Source: Mycobacterium ostraviense (GTDB taxonomy: Bacteria > Actinomycetota > Actinomycetes > Mycobacteriales > Mycobacteriaceae). Taken from it: 47,836 nt of DNA. Location: NCBI RefSeq assembly GCF_002705925.1, contig NZ_NKRE01000001.1, positions 5,533,535 to 5,581,370 of the forward strand. The letters are read 5' to 3'. Made by a program: the position numbers and the translations under genes. Below the pieces are notes generated by a model. It saw only the letters and a program-made list of their open reading frames with translations, was not told the DNA's origin and made no database searches. This document shows, piece after piece, positions 17,001-26,534 of this stretch. Position 1 is the first letter of the stretch. The number at the start of each line of letters is the position of its first letter.

Positions 17001-20000
17001 CGAAGTCGGCTGCCCGGTGGTCGACGAGCTCACCCTGCGGACACCGTTGCTGGTTCCGGCGGCGGGATCGGTGGCGGTGCAGGTGGTGGTCGGCGCCGCA
17101 GCGGAGTCTTCGGAGCGCAGCGTCGCTGTCTATTCGCGCGCCGACGTCGACGCCGGTTCGGTGTGGGTGTGCCACGCCGAGGGGACGTTACGTGCTGGGA
17201 CCGTTGAACCCGCGGCCGACCTGTCGGTGTGGCCGCCCGCGGGTGCCGCCGCCGTGGATGTGGCCGACGGCTACCAGCGGCTGGCGGAGCGCGACTACGG
17301 GTATGGTCCGGCATTTCGCGGGTTGACCGCGATGTGGGCCCGCGGTGACGAGCTGTTCGCCGAGGTGAGGTTGCCGGAGGCGGCCGGCGGTGTGGCCGGG
17401 TTCGGGTTGCACCCCGCGCTACTGGACGCGGCGTTGCACACCGCGGTGATAGCGAATCCGGACGCTGAACTGGTTCTGCCGTTCTCGTGGCAACGGGTGT
17501 CGCTGCACGCCACCGGGGCAGCGGCGGTACGGGTGCGGATCGCGCCGGCCGGACCGTCAGCGGTCTCGGTCGAGCTTGCCGACGACCTCGGCTTGCCGGT
17601 GCTGTCGGTCGCCGCGATGGTGGCCCGACCGGTCAGCGAACAGCAACTGCGGGCCGTGTTGTCCGGTGCGGGTGCGGATCGACTGTTCGAGCTGGTCTGG
17701 TCACCGGCGACCGCCGCGAGCGCCGATATGCCCTCGTGCTCCGACGTCTTCGAATGTGTTGCCGCTGTTGACGATCCAGTGGCCGCGACCCACGAAAGCG
17801 CCAGCCGGGCGCTGGCGGCCGTGCAGTCCTGGCTGGCCGAGCATGACTCTGGAGTGCTGGTGGTTGTCACCCGGGGTGCCGTGGCGCTGCCGGGTGAGGA
17901 CGTCACCGACCTGGCGGGGGCCGCGGTGTGGGGGTTGGTGCGGTCAGCGCAAACCGAAAGCCCCGGCCGGTTGATCTTGCTGGATTCCGATGTGCCGCTT
18001 GATGATTCGGTGGTAGCAACAGCATTTGCGGTCGGCGAACCGCAGGTGCTGGTGCGCAACGGACAGGCCTACACCCCGCGGGCGCACGCCAGCCGCGACG
18101 TTGACGGCATCCTGGTGCCGCCGGCCGGCGGGCCGTGGCGGCTGGGTCTGAGCAGTGCGGGCACCTTCGAGAATCTACGGCTGGAGCCGGTTCCCAACGC
18201 CGCCGCGCCGTTGGGCCCGGGCCAGGTTCGGGTGGCCATGCGCGCCATCGCCGCGAACTTCCGCGACATCATGATCACCCTGGGCATGTTCACCCACGAT
18301 GCGTTGATCGGTGGCGAAGGCGCCGGCGTCGTCGTCGAGGTCGGCCCGGGAGTGACCGAATTCGCGGTCGGGGATTCGGTATACGGATTCTTCCCCGACG
18401 GCAGCGGCACGTTGGTGGCCGGCGACGTCCGGCTATTGCTGCCGATGCCCGCCGACTGGTCATACGCCGAAGCCGCCGCCATCTCAGCCGTTTTCACCAC
18501 CGCGTACTACGCCTTCGTACATCTGGCCGACGTCCAACCGGGCCAGCGGGTACTGGTGCACGCCGCCACCGGCGGGGTCGGCATGGCGGCCGTCCAGTTG
18601 GCCCGGCACCTGGGTCTGGAGGTGTTCGCCACCGCCAGCAAGGGCAAGTGGGACACCTTGCGCGCCATGGGCTTCGACGAAGACCACATCTCCGATTCGC
18701 GCAGCCTGGAATTCGAGCACAAATTCCGCGCGGTCACCGGCGGCCGCGGCGTGGACGTCGTATTGGACTCGCTGGCCGGTGAATTCGTCGACGCGTCGCT
18801 GCGCCTGCTGGGGCCCGGCGGGGTGTTCCTCGAGATGGGCAAGACCGACATCCGCGACCCCGGCGTGATCGCCCAGGAATATCCGGGTGTGCGCTACCGC
18901 GCCTTCGACCTGTTCGAACCTGGCCGTCCCCGCATGCACCAGTACATGCTCGAACTGGCCGCATTGTTCGACGCCGGGGTGCTGCGGCCATTGCCGGTGA
19001 CGACGTTTGACATCCGGCGGGCGCCGGCGGCGTTGCGCTACCTGAGCCAGGCCCGCCATATCGGCAAGGTCGTCATGAGCATGCCCGACGCCTGGGCTGC
19101 CGGCACCGTGCTGATCACCGGTGGAACCGGCATGGCAGGTTCGGTGTTGGCGCGTCACGTCGTGGCCCGCCACGGGGTCCGTCATCTGGTGTTGCTCAGC
19201 CGACGCGGTGCCGACGCTCCCGGGGCCGCGGAGTTGGTGACCGAGTTGGCCGCCGCCGGCGCGCAGGTGCAGGTGGTGGCGTGTGACGCGACCGACCGGG
19301 CGGCACTGGCCGACGTGATCGCCGGCATCCCGGCGCAGCACCCGTTGTCCGCCGTGATCCATGCGGCCGGTGTGCTTGACGACGCGGTGATTTCGTCGTT
19401 GACACCGGAACGCGTCGATGCCGTACTGCGGGCCAAGGTCGATGCCGCGTGGAACTTACACGAGCTGACCCGCGACCTGGATGTGGCCGCGTTCGTGATG
19501 TTTTCGTCGATGGCCGGGCTGGTCGGGTCCTCGGGTCAGGCCAACTATGCGGCGGCCAACACCTTCCTGGACGGGCTGGCCGCGCACCGGCGGGCCCACG
19601 GGTTGCCGGCGATGTCGCTGGGGTGGGGCCTGTGGGATCAGGCCAGCGACATGACCGGCGGACTGGACGCCGCCGACCGTGCCCGGCTGGGCCGCGAGGG
19701 TGTGCTGGCGTTGTCCTCGGATGAGGCGATGGAGTTGTTCGACACCGCGCTCATCGTCGACCAGCCGTTCCTGGCGCCCGCCCGCATCGACCTGAGCGCG
19801 CTGCGGGCCCACGCGGTGGCGGTGCCGCCGATGTTCAGTGATCTGGTCAACGCGCCGACGAGACGCCAGGTCGATGATGCGCTGGCTGCCGCCAAGTCGA
19901 AATCGGCGCTGGCGCATCGCCTGCACGGCCTGCCCGAAGCCGAACAGCACGCCGTGGTGCTGGACTTGGTGCGGTCCCACATCGCCACCGTCCTGGGCAA

Positions 20001-23000
20001 CATCGCCCCCGAGGCCGTCGACGCCGACAAGGCGTTCCAGGAGTTGGGCTTCGACTCGCTGACCGCGGTCGAAATGCGCAACCGACTCAAAACCGCTACC
20101 GGCCTTACCCTTTCACCCACGCTCATCTTCGACTACCCGACCCCCAACGGCCTGGCCGGTTACATTCGCGGTGAACTCGTCGGTGTTCCGCAGGAGATCA
20201 AGCACATATCGGCCGTGCGCGCCACGGGTGACGACCCGATTGCCATCGTGGGCATGGCATGTCGTTATCCCGGTGGGATCGAGTCGCCAGATGACCTGTG
20301 GGACATGCTGGTTGAGGGCCGCGATGTGCTGTCCGAATTCCCCGACGACCGCGGCTGGGACCTGGCGGGGCTGTTCAACCCGGATCCCGACGTGCCCGGC
20401 GCGTGCTACACCCGCACGGGCGGTTTCGTGGACCGGGTCGGCGACTTCGATCCCGCCTTCTTCGGCGTCGGCCCTAGCGAGGCGCTGGCGATGGACCCCC
20501 AGCAACGTATGTTCCTGGAATTGTCGTGGGAAGCCTTGGAGCGAGCCGGAATCGAGCCCGGCAGCCTGCGCGGCAGCGCCACCGGCGTCTTCGCCGGAGT
20601 GATGACGCAGGGCTACGGTATGTTCGCCGCCGAACCTGTGGAAGGCTTCCGGCTGACCGGCCAGCTGTCCAGTGTGGCCTCCGGCCGGGTGTCGTATGTG
20701 TTGGGTTTGGAGGGCCCGGCGGTGTCGGTGGACACGGCGTGTTCGTCGTCGTTGGTGGCATTGCATATGGCGGTGCAGTCGCTGCGTTCGGGAGAGTGTG
20801 ACCTGGCGCTGGCCGGCGGGGTGACCGTCAACGCCACACCCGACATCTTCGTGGAGTTCAGCCGCTGGCGCGGATTGTCACCGGATGGGCGCTGCAAGGC
20901 GTTCGCCGGCGCGGCCGACGGCACCGGGTTCTCCGAGGGTGGGGGCATGTTGGTGGTGGAGCGGCTCTTGGATGCGCGGCGGTTGGGGCATCCGGTGTTG
21001 GCGGTGGTGCGGGGTTCGGCGGTCAATCAGGATGGGGCGTCGAATGGGTTGACCGCGCCCAATGGTCCGTCGCAGCAGCGGGTGGTGCGGGCGGCGTTGG
21101 CTAATGCGGGGTTGAGCGCGGCGGATGTGGATGTGGTCGAGGGTCATGGGACCGGGACCACGTTGGGTGATCCGATTGAGGCGCAGGCGTTGTTGGCCAC
21201 CTATGGGCAGGGGCGTAGCGAGCCGCTCTGGTTGGGGTCGGTGAAGTCGAATATGGGCCATACCCAGGCGGCGGCGGGGGTGGCCGGGGTGATCAAGATG
21301 GTGTTGGCGATGCGCCATGAGTTGTTGCCGGCGACGTTGCATGTCGATGAGCCCAGCCCGCATGTGGATTGGTCGGCGGGGGCGGTGTCGTTGTTGACCC
21401 AGCCGCGGCCCTGGCCGGCCGATGAGCGGGTGAGACGGGCGGGGGTGTCGTCGTTTGGGATCAGTGGCACCAATGCGCATGTGATTGTCGAGGCGGTCCC
21501 GGCTGAGCAGTCCGGGGAGGTCGGGCCGGCCCCGGCGGTGGTGCCGTGGGTGGTGTCGGCGAAGTCGGATGCGGCGTTGCGGGCGCAGGCGGTGCGGTTG
21601 GCCGGGTATCTGCGGGCCCATGACGAGTTGGATGTCGCCGATGTGGGGTGGTCGTTGGCGGGGCGTTCGATGTTTGAGCATCGGGCGGTGGTGGTCGGTG
21701 GGGATCGGGACCGGTTGCTGGCTGGGTTGGACGAATTGGCCGGCGGTGCGGTCGGGTCGGTGGTTCGCGGTACCGCGGCGGCGGCGGGCAAGACGGTGTT
21801 CGTCTTTCCTGGCCAAGGCTCGCAATTGCTGGGCATGGGAATGGGCTTGCATGCCGGATACCCGGTGTTCGCCGAGGCGTTCAACACCGTCGTCGCCGAA
21901 TTGGACCGCCACCTGCTGCGCCCGCTGCGCGAAGTCATCTGGGGCCATGACGAAAACCTTTTGAACACAACGGAATTCGCGCAGCCAGCGCTATTCGCGG
22001 TGGAAGTCGCGCTGTACCGGCTGCTGGAGTCCTGGGGAATGCGAACGGACTTCGTGATGGGCCACTCGGTCGGTGAAATCTCGGCGGCACATGTCGCCGG
22101 CGTGCTGTCCCTGGAAAACGCCGCGGTGCTGGTCGCCGCACGGGGCAGGTTCATGCAGGCCCTGCCGCCCGGCGGAGCGATGGTCGCGGTGGCCGCCACC
22201 GAAGCAGAAGTTGCGCCCCTGCTGAGCACCGACGTCAGCGTCGCCGCCGTCAATGGCCCAGCCTCCGTGGTGATTTCCGGCGCCGAGGACGCGGTGCTCG
22301 CGGTCGCCGACCAGCTGCGCGCTGACGGCCGACGGGTGCATCGCCTGGCCGTGTCGCACGCGTTCCACTCGCCACTGATGGACCCGATGATCGACGAATT
22401 CGGAGCCGTGGCAAGCGGTCTGGCCATCGGACAACCCGCGATTCCGGTCATCTCCAATGTCACCGGTGCCCTGGCCGCCGACGACTTCGGCTCCCCGGCC
22501 TACTGGAAGCGTCATGTCCGGGAGGCGGTGCGGTTCGCCGACAGCGTCCGATTCGCCCAATCGGCCGGTGCCACCCGCTTCTTCGAAGTCGGGCCGGGCA
22601 GCGGCCTCACCGCGTCGATCGAAGAATCGCTGCCGGATACCGGGATCCTGACGATCTCCGCGCTGCGCAAGGATCGGCCCGAGCCGGTGACGTTGGTCAG
22701 CGCCGTGGCCCAAGCCTTCGTCGCTGGCACAAGCGTGAACTGGCGCGCTGTGGTGGGGCAGGCGAACTTCGTCGAGTTGCCAACGTACGCCTTTGAGCGG
22801 CGACGGTTCTGGCTGTCTAGTGACGGCGTTGCGGCTGACGCCGCCGGGCTCGGCCTCGAGGCCAGCGAGCATGCGCTGCTGGGCGCGGTGGTGGAGTTGC
22901 CGACCTCCGGCGGCGTCGTGCTGACCGGGCGGTTGTCCTTGCGCGCGCAGGGTTGGCTGGCCGATCATGCCGTCGGCGGCGTGGTGATCTTCCCCGGAGC

Positions 23001-26000
23001 GGGCTTCGTCGAGTTGGCGATTCGTGCCGGCGACGAAGTGGGCTGCACAGTGGTCGAGGAGTTGACCCTGGCCGCGCCGTTGGTGTTGCCGGCCGGGTCA
23101 TCGGTTGCGGTTGAGGTGATCGTGGGTGGTGCGGATGAGTCCGGCGCTCGTGCGGTGTCGGTGTACTCCCGCGCGGAGGCCGGCGGCGGCTGGGTGTTGC
23201 ATGCCGAGGGCACGCTCGCTAACGGGTCCGCTGCTCCGACAACCGATTTGGCGGCGTGGCCACCCGTGGGCGCGGTACCGGTGGAGGTCGCCGACGGCTA
23301 CGAACGGTTGGCCGAGAGCGGGTACGGCTACGGCCCGGCATTCCGCGGCCTGAACGCGATGTGGCGCCGCGGCGATGAAGTCTTCGCCGAGGTTTCCTTG
23401 CCGGCCGATGCCGGAGTGTCTGTCGCGGGCTTCGGAGTTCATCCGGTGATGCTGGATGCGGCGTTGCACGCGGTGATTCTGGCCTCCAACGGCGCCGACG
23501 ATTTCGGCGTCGCCGAGGGCTCGGTGCTCGTTCCGTTCTCCTGGCAAGGCGTGTCGCTGCATGCCGGCGGCGCATCGGCGGTTCGGGCGCGCATCGCGCC
23601 GGTGGGGCCGTCCAAAGTGTCGATCGAGCTGGCCGACGGGCTCGGCTTACCGGTGCTGTCGGTCGCGTCGATGCTGGCGCGGCCCGTCACAGATCAGCAG
23701 CTGCGCGCCGCGGTATCCGGGTCGGGTCCCGACCGGCTGTTCCAGGTGGACTGGTCGGCCCAGCCGTCGGCCGCCCTGGAACCGGTGCCCGTACAGGCCT
23801 GGGGCACAACGGCGGACAGCGACTCGTCAACGGTGGTTTTCGAATCCGTGCCGGTGGCCGGCGACGCGGTGGCGGGTGTCTACACCGCCACGTACTCGGT
23901 GCTCGACGTGCTGCAGTCCTGGCTCGGCCGCGACGGCGCTGGGGTACTGGTGGTGACGACGCGCGGCGCTGTCGCGTTGCCCGGCGAAGACGTCACCGAC
24001 CTGGCTGGCGCGGCGGTGTGGGGCCTGGTGCGCTCGGCGCAGACGGAGCATCCCGGACGTATCGTGCTGGTCGATACCGATGCGGCCCTGGATGAATCGG
24101 CCCTGGCGGCGGTGTTGGCCGCCGGCGAGCCGCAGGTGCTGTGGCGCGGTGGGCAGGTGTACATTGCCCGCGTCCACGGCAGCCGCGCGGTTGGCGCGCT
24201 GTTGGTTCCCCCGGGCGACGGGCCGTGGCGGTTGGGCATGAGCGCAGCCGGCACGTTCGAAAACCTGCGGCTGGAGCCGATTCCCGACGCCGACGCTCCG
24301 CTGCAGCCCGGACACGTCCGGGTGCGGTTGGCCGCCATTGCGGCTAATTTCCGGGACGTCATGATCGCGCTGGGGCTCTACCCCGACCCCGAGGCGGTGA
24401 TGGGTGTCGAGGCGTCCGGTGTTGTCCTCGAAACCGGCCCCGAAACCGGCCCCGCCGATGGGGGTTTCGCCGTCGGCGATCGGGTCACGGGCCTGTTCCC
24501 CGAAGGCACCGGGACGATCGCCACCACCGACCACAGACTGTTGGTCAAGGTTCCGGCGGGCTGGTCGCACACCGCGGCGGCCACCACGTCGGTGGTGTTC
24601 GCCACCGCCTATTACGCGCTGCGCGACTTGGCGTCCGTGCGGCCGCGACAGCGGATTTTGGTGCACGCCGCCACCGGCGGTGTCGGTATGGCGGCGGTGC
24701 AGCTGGCCCGGCATTGGGGTCTCGAGGTGTTCGCCACGGCCAGCAAGGGCAAGTGGGACACGTTGCGGGCCATGGGCTTTGACGACGACCACATCTCCGA
24801 TTCGCGCAGCCTGGAATTCGAGGACAAGTTCCGCTCCGCTACCGGTGGGCGCGGTGTGGACGTGGTCTTGGACTCGCTGGCCGGTGATTTCGTGGATGCG
24901 TCGCTGCGTCTGGTCGCCCCGGGCGGAGCGTTCCTGGAAATGGGCAAGACCGACATCCGCGAACCCGAAGTGATCGCGCAGCAGTACCCGGGAGTGCGCT
25001 ACCGAGCTTTCGACCTCTTCGAGGCCGGACCGGACCGCATTGCGCAGATACTTGCCGAGCTGGCCGTACTGTTCGACGAGGAGGTGCTGCGGCCGTTGCC
25101 GGTCACGACGTTCGACGTGCGTCGCGCGTCTGCGGCGTTGCGGTACCTGAGCCAGGCACGCCACGTCGGCAAGGTGGTGATGACCATGCCGGACGCGTGG
25201 GCGGCCGGCACCGTGCTGGTCACCGGTGGGACCGGCATGGCCGGCTCGGCGTTGGCACGCCACGTCGTGACTCGTCACGGGGCGCGTCAACTGGTCCTGG
25301 TCAGCCGGCGTGGCCCGGACGCACCTGGGGCCGAGGAATTGGTCGCCGAATTGGGCGCGGCCGGCGCGCAGGTACACGTGGTCGCTTGTGATGCCGCCGA
25401 TCGGGCCGCGTTGGCAAAGGTGATCGCCGATATCCCGGTTCAGCACCCGCTGTCGGCCGTGATCCACACCGCGGGCGCACTCGATGACGCCGTGGTGACC
25501 TCGCTGACACCGCAGCGGATGGAAACGGTAATGCGAGCCAAGGTCGACGCTGCGTGGAATCTGCACGAGCTGACCTGCGACCTGGATGTGTCTGCCTTCG
25601 TGATGTTTTCGTCGATGGCCGGGCTGGTGGGGTCGTCGGGCCAGGCCAACTATGCGGCCGCTAACTCGTTCCTGGACGGGCTTGCCGTCCACCGGCGGGC
25701 GCATGGACTGCCGGCAATCTCGCTGGGTTGGGGTCTGTGGAATCAGGCCAGCGCCATGACCGGCGGGTTGGCGAGCGTCGACTTCAAGCGGTTCGCCCGC
25801 GACGGCATCGTGGCGATGTCGTCGGAAGAAGCGCTGGGATTGCTCGACACCGCCATGATTGTCGATGAGTCGTTCATGTTGCCCGCCCACATCGACTTTG
25901 CCGCGTTGCGGGTCAAATTCGATAGCGGCACGCTGCCGCCGATGTTCGTCGACCTGATCAACGCGCCCACGCGGCGCCAGGTCGACGACTCGCTGGCCGC

Positions 26001-26532
26001 GGCCAAGTCGAAATCCGCGCTGTTGCAACGTCTGGACGGCCTGCCCGACGACGAGCAGCAGGCCATCCTGCTGGATCTGGTGCGGTCCAACATCGCGACC
26101 GTACTCGGCAATTCCAGCCCGGAAGCGATCGACCCGGACCGGGCATTCCAGGAGCTGGGCTTCGATTCGCTGACCGCGGTCGAGATGCGCAACAGGCTCA
26201 AATCCGCGACCGGTCTGGCGCTTTCGCCGACGCTCATTTTCGACTACCCCAACTCGGCTGCGCTGGCCGGCTACATGCACCGCGAACTGTTGGGTTCGGC
26301 GCCGCACGACGCCCCGGCCACCGCCCCCGGCGAGGCCGAACTTCAGCGCGTGGTCGCATCCATTCCGATCAAGCGCCTTCGGCAGGCGGGAGTGCTGGAC
26401 CTGTTGCTGTCGTTGGCCCAGGAGACCGAGGTGAACAGTCAGCCTGGGGCAGCGACTACCGAAAAAGACATTGCCGACATGGACCTCGACGACCTGGTCA
26501 ACGCCGCATTCATGGACGACGACGACGAATAG
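14077..26532 (+). CDS. pks12: Mycoketide synthase Pks12, two complete type I modules
   Basis: The product is 4151 aa from the ATG at 14077, the length I recall for M. tuberculosis Pks12; the GTG at 14074 would add one residue. An N-terminal coiled docking segment (HATEALRKALVQVERLKRTN) precedes module 1. Its domains are KS (35-460; C203, H338, H376), AT (556-860; S646 in GHSQGE, YASH at 746-749, methylmalonyl type), DH (925-1190; H953, D1117), ER (1350-1665; ATGGVGMAAVQLA near 1500), KR (from 1676; Y1824) and ACP (S1994). Module 2 has KS (from 2053; C2222), AT (S2664 in GHSVGE, HAFH 2761-2764, malonyl type), DH (H2964, D3127), ER (near 3535), KR (Y3859) and ACP (S4031). The C-terminus is a helical docking tail ending MDLDDLVNAAFMDDDDE. 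All catalytic residues are present. Alternating malonyl and methylmalonyl extension with full reduction fits mycoketides, the lipid part of mannosyl-phosphomycoketide antigens. Pks12 is reported to act in a modularly iterative way through its docking ends. Confidence 0.97.
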   Translation: MVDQLQHATEALRKALVQVERLKRTNRALLERSSEPIAIVGMSCRFPGGVDTPEALWRMVADGRDVMSEFPTDRGWDLAGLFDPDPDTPHKSYASIGGFVDGVADFDPAFFGIAPSEALAMDPQHRMLLELSWEALERAGIDPTRLRGSATGVFAGLIVQGYGMFAEEIEGYRLTGMTSSVASGRVSYVLGLEGPAVSVDTACSSSLVALHMAVQSLRSGECDLALAGGATVNATPTVFVEFSRHRGLAPDGRCKAYAGAADGVGWSEGGAMLVVERLSDARRLGHPVLAVVRGSAVNQDGASNGLTAPNGPSQQRVVRAALANAGLSAADVDVVEGHGTGTTLGDPIEAQALLATYGQRRSEPLWLGSVKSNMGHTQAAAGVAGVIKMVLAMRHELLPATLHVDEPSPHVDWSAGAVSLLTQPRPWPADERVRRAGVSSFGISGTNAHVIVEAVPAEQSGEVGPAPAVVPWVVSAKSDAALRAQAVRLAGYLRAHDELDVADVGWSLAGRSMFEHRAVVVGGDRDRLLAGLDELAGDAVGSVVRGTAAAAGKTVFVFPGQGSQWVGMGVELLDTASVFAQQIEACAEAFAEFVDWSLTDVLRGAPGAPGLDRVDVVQPVLFAVMVSLAELWKSIGVRPDAVIGHSQGEIAAAYVAGALSLRDAAKVVTLRSRLLTGLAGPGGMVSLACGAEQAQELLAPFGTRISIAAVNGRSAVVVSGEVAALEELIQVCADRELRTRRIEVDYASHSAEVEAIRDQLTGALAGIEPRSSRTVFFSSVTGNRLDTAGLDADYWYRNIRQTVQFDQAVRSACEHGYRTFIESSPHPALIAGIEDTANHCTADSEPVVVPTLGREDGGLERFVLSAAAAFVAGVQVDWRAVLDGAGFVELPTYAFDKRRFWLSGEGMGADASGLGLTAGQHALLGAVVELPASGGVVLTGRLSVSSQAWLADHAVSGVVVFPGTGFVELAIRAGDEVGCPVVDELTLRTPLLVPAAGSVAVQVVVGAAAESSERSVAVYSRADVDAGSVWVCHAEGTLRAGTVEPAADLSVWPPAGAAAVDVADGYQRLAERDYGYGPAFRGLTAMWARGDELFAEVRLPEAAGGVAGFGLHPALLDAALHTAVIANPDAELVLPFSWQRVSLHATGAAAVRVRIAPAGPSAVSVELADDLGLPVLSVAAMVARPVSEQQLRAVLSGAGADRLFELVWSPATAASADMPSCSDVFECVAAVDDPVAATHESASRALAAVQSWLAEHDSGVLVVVTRGAVALPGEDVTDLAGAAVWGLVRSAQTESPGRLILLDSDVPLDDSVVATAFAVGEPQVLVRNGQAYTPRAHASRDVDGILVPPAGGPWRLGLSSAGTFENLRLEPVPNAAAPLGPGQVRVAMRAIAANFRDIMITLGMFTHDALIGGEGAGVVVEVGPGVTEFAVGDSVYGFFPDGSGTLVAGDVRLLLPMPADWSYAEAAAISAVFTTAYYAFVHLADVQPGQRVLVHAATGGVGMAAVQLARHLGLEVFATASKGKWDTLRAMGFDEDHISDSRSLEFEHKFRAVTGGRGVDVVLDSLAGEFVDASLRLLGPGGVFLEMGKTDIRDPGVIAQEYPGVRYRAFDLFEPGRPRMHQYMLELAALFDAGVLRPLPVTTFDIRRAPAALRYLSQARHIGKVVMSMPDAWAAGTVLITGGTGMAGSVLARHVVARHGVRHLVLLSRRGADAPGAAELVTELAAAGAQVQVVACDATDRAALADVIAGIPAQHPLSAVIHAAGVLDDAVISSLTPERVDAVLRAKVDAAWNLHELTRDLDVAAFVMFSSMAGLVGSSGQANYAAANTFLDGLAAHRRAHGLPAMSLGWGLWDQASDMTGGLDAADRARLGREGVLALSSDEAMELFDTALIVDQPFLAPARIDLSALRAHAVAVPPMFSDLVNAPTRRQVDDALAAAKSKSALAHRLHGLPEAEQHAVVLDLVRSHIATVLGNIAPEAVDADKAFQELGFDSLTAVEMRNRLKTATGLTLSPTLIFDYPTPNGLAGYIRGELVGVPQEIKHISAVRATGDDPIAIVGMACRYPGGIESPDDLWDMLVEGRDVLSEFPDDRGWDLAGLFNPDPDVPGACYTRTGGFVDRVGDFDPAFFGVGPSEALAMDPQQRMFLELSWEALERAGIEPGSLRGSATGVFAGVMTQGYGMFAAEPVEGFRLTGQLSSVASGRVSYVLGLEGPAVSVDTACSSSLVALHMAVQSLRSGECDLALAGGVTVNATPDIFVEFSRWRGLSPDGRCKAFAGAADGTGFSEGGGMLVVERLLDARRLGHPVLAVVRGSAVNQDGASNGLTAPNGPSQQRVVRAALANAGLSAADVDVVEGHGTGTTLGDPIEAQALLATYGQGRSEPLWLGSVKSNMGHTQAAAGVAGVIKMVLAMRHELLPATLHVDEPSPHVDWSAGAVSLLTQPRPWPADERVRRAGVSSFGISGTNAHVIVEAVPAEQSGEVGPAPAVVPWVVSAKSDAALRAQAVRLAGYLRAHDELDVADVGWSLAGRSMFEHRAVVVGGDRDRLLAGLDELAGGAVGSVVRGTAAAAGKTVFVFPGQGSQLLGMGMGLHAGYPVFAEAFNTVVAELDRHLLRPLREVIWGHDENLLNTTEFAQPALFAVEVALYRLLESWGMRTDFVMGHSVGEISAAHVAGVLSLENAAVLVAARGRFMQALPPGGAMVAVAATEAEVAPLLSTDVSVAAVNGPASVVISGAEDAVLAVADQLRADGRRVHRLAVSHAFHSPLMDPMIDEFGAVASGLAIGQPAIPVISNVTGALAADDFGSPAYWKRHVREAVRFADSVRFAQSAGATRFFEVGPGSGLTASIEESLPDTGILTISALRKDRPEPVTLVSAVAQAFVAGTSVNWRAVVGQANFVELPTYAFERRRFWLSSDGVAADAAGLGLEASEHALLGAVVELPTSGGVVLTGRLSLRAQGWLADHAVGGVVIFPGAGFVELAIRAGDEVGCTVVEELTLAAPLVLPAGSSVAVEVIVGGADESGARAVSVYSRAEAGGGWVLHAEGTLANGSAAPTTDLAAWPPVGAVPVEVADGYERLAESGYGYGPAFRGLNAMWRRGDEVFAEVSLPADAGVSVAGFGVHPVMLDAALHAVILASNGADDFGVAEGSVLVPFSWQGVSLHAGGASAVRARIAPVGPSKVSIELADGLGLPVLSVASMLARPVTDQQLRAAVSGSGPDRLFQVDWSAQPSAALEPVPVQAWGTTADSDSSTVVFESVPVAGDAVAGVYTATYSVLDVLQSWLGRDGAGVLVVTTRGAVALPGEDVTDLAGAAVWGLVRSAQTEHPGRIVLVDTDAALDESALAAVLAAGEPQVLWRGGQVYIARVHGSRAVGALLVPPGDGPWRLGMSAAGTFENLRLEPIPDADAPLQPGHVRVRLAAIAANFRDVMIALGLYPDPEAVMGVEASGVVLETGPETGPADGGFAVGDRVTGLFPEGTGTIATTDHRLLVKVPAGWSHTAAATTSVVFATAYYALRDLASVRPRQRILVHAATGGVGMAAVQLARHWGLEVFATASKGKWDTLRAMGFDDDHISDSRSLEFEDKFRSATGGRGVDVVLDSLAGDFVDASLRLVAPGGAFLEMGKTDIREPEVIAQQYPGVRYRAFDLFEAGPDRIAQILAELAVLFDEEVLRPLPVTTFDVRRASAALRYLSQARHVGKVVMTMPDAWAAGTVLVTGGTGMAGSALARHVVTRHGARQLVLVSRRGPDAPGAEELVAELGAAGAQVHVVACDAADRAALAKVIADIPVQHPLSAVIHTAGALDDAVVTSLTPQRMETVMRAKVDAAWNLHELTCDLDVSAFVMFSSMAGLVGSSGQANYAAANSFLDGLAVHRRAHGLPAISLGWGLWNQASAMTGGLASVDFKRFARDGIVAMSSEEALGLLDTAMIVDESFMLPAHIDFAALRVKFDSGTLPPMFVDLINAPTRRQVDDSLAAAKSKSALLQRLDGLPDDEQQAILLDLVRSNIATVLGNSSPEAIDPDRAFQELGFDSLTAVEMRNRLKSATGLALSPTLIFDYPNSAALAGYMHRELLGSAPHDAPATAPGEAELQRVVASIPIKRLRQAGVLDLLLSLAQETEVNSQPGAATTEKDIADMDLDDLVNAAFMDDDDE
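14892..15748 (+). repeat. KS-AT patch of pks12 module 1, near-identical to module 2
   Basis: This stretch covers the second half of KS1, the KS-AT linker and the start of AT1. It matches 20949-21805 at a constant offset of 6057 bp. I count about six mismatches over about 857 bp, in contrast to much lower similarity just outside. It is also rich in G-ending codons (GCG, GTG, TTG, GGG), unlike the flanks. Confidence 0.85.
20949..21805 (+). repeat. KS-AT patch of pks12 module 2, second copy
   Basis: Partner of 14892-15748. The right edge falls at the start of AT2 (VFVFPGQGSQ), exactly where the two AT domains diverge into methylmalonyl and malonyl types. One of the few differences changes TYGQRRSEP to TYGQGRSEP. 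Confidence 0.85.
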
Positions 26533-26534
26533 CT

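Noticed and set aside
14077..26532. CRISPR array or satellite repeat suggested by pks12 internal duplications
   Set aside because: The repeats are PKS module domains in one frame, not short spaced repeats.
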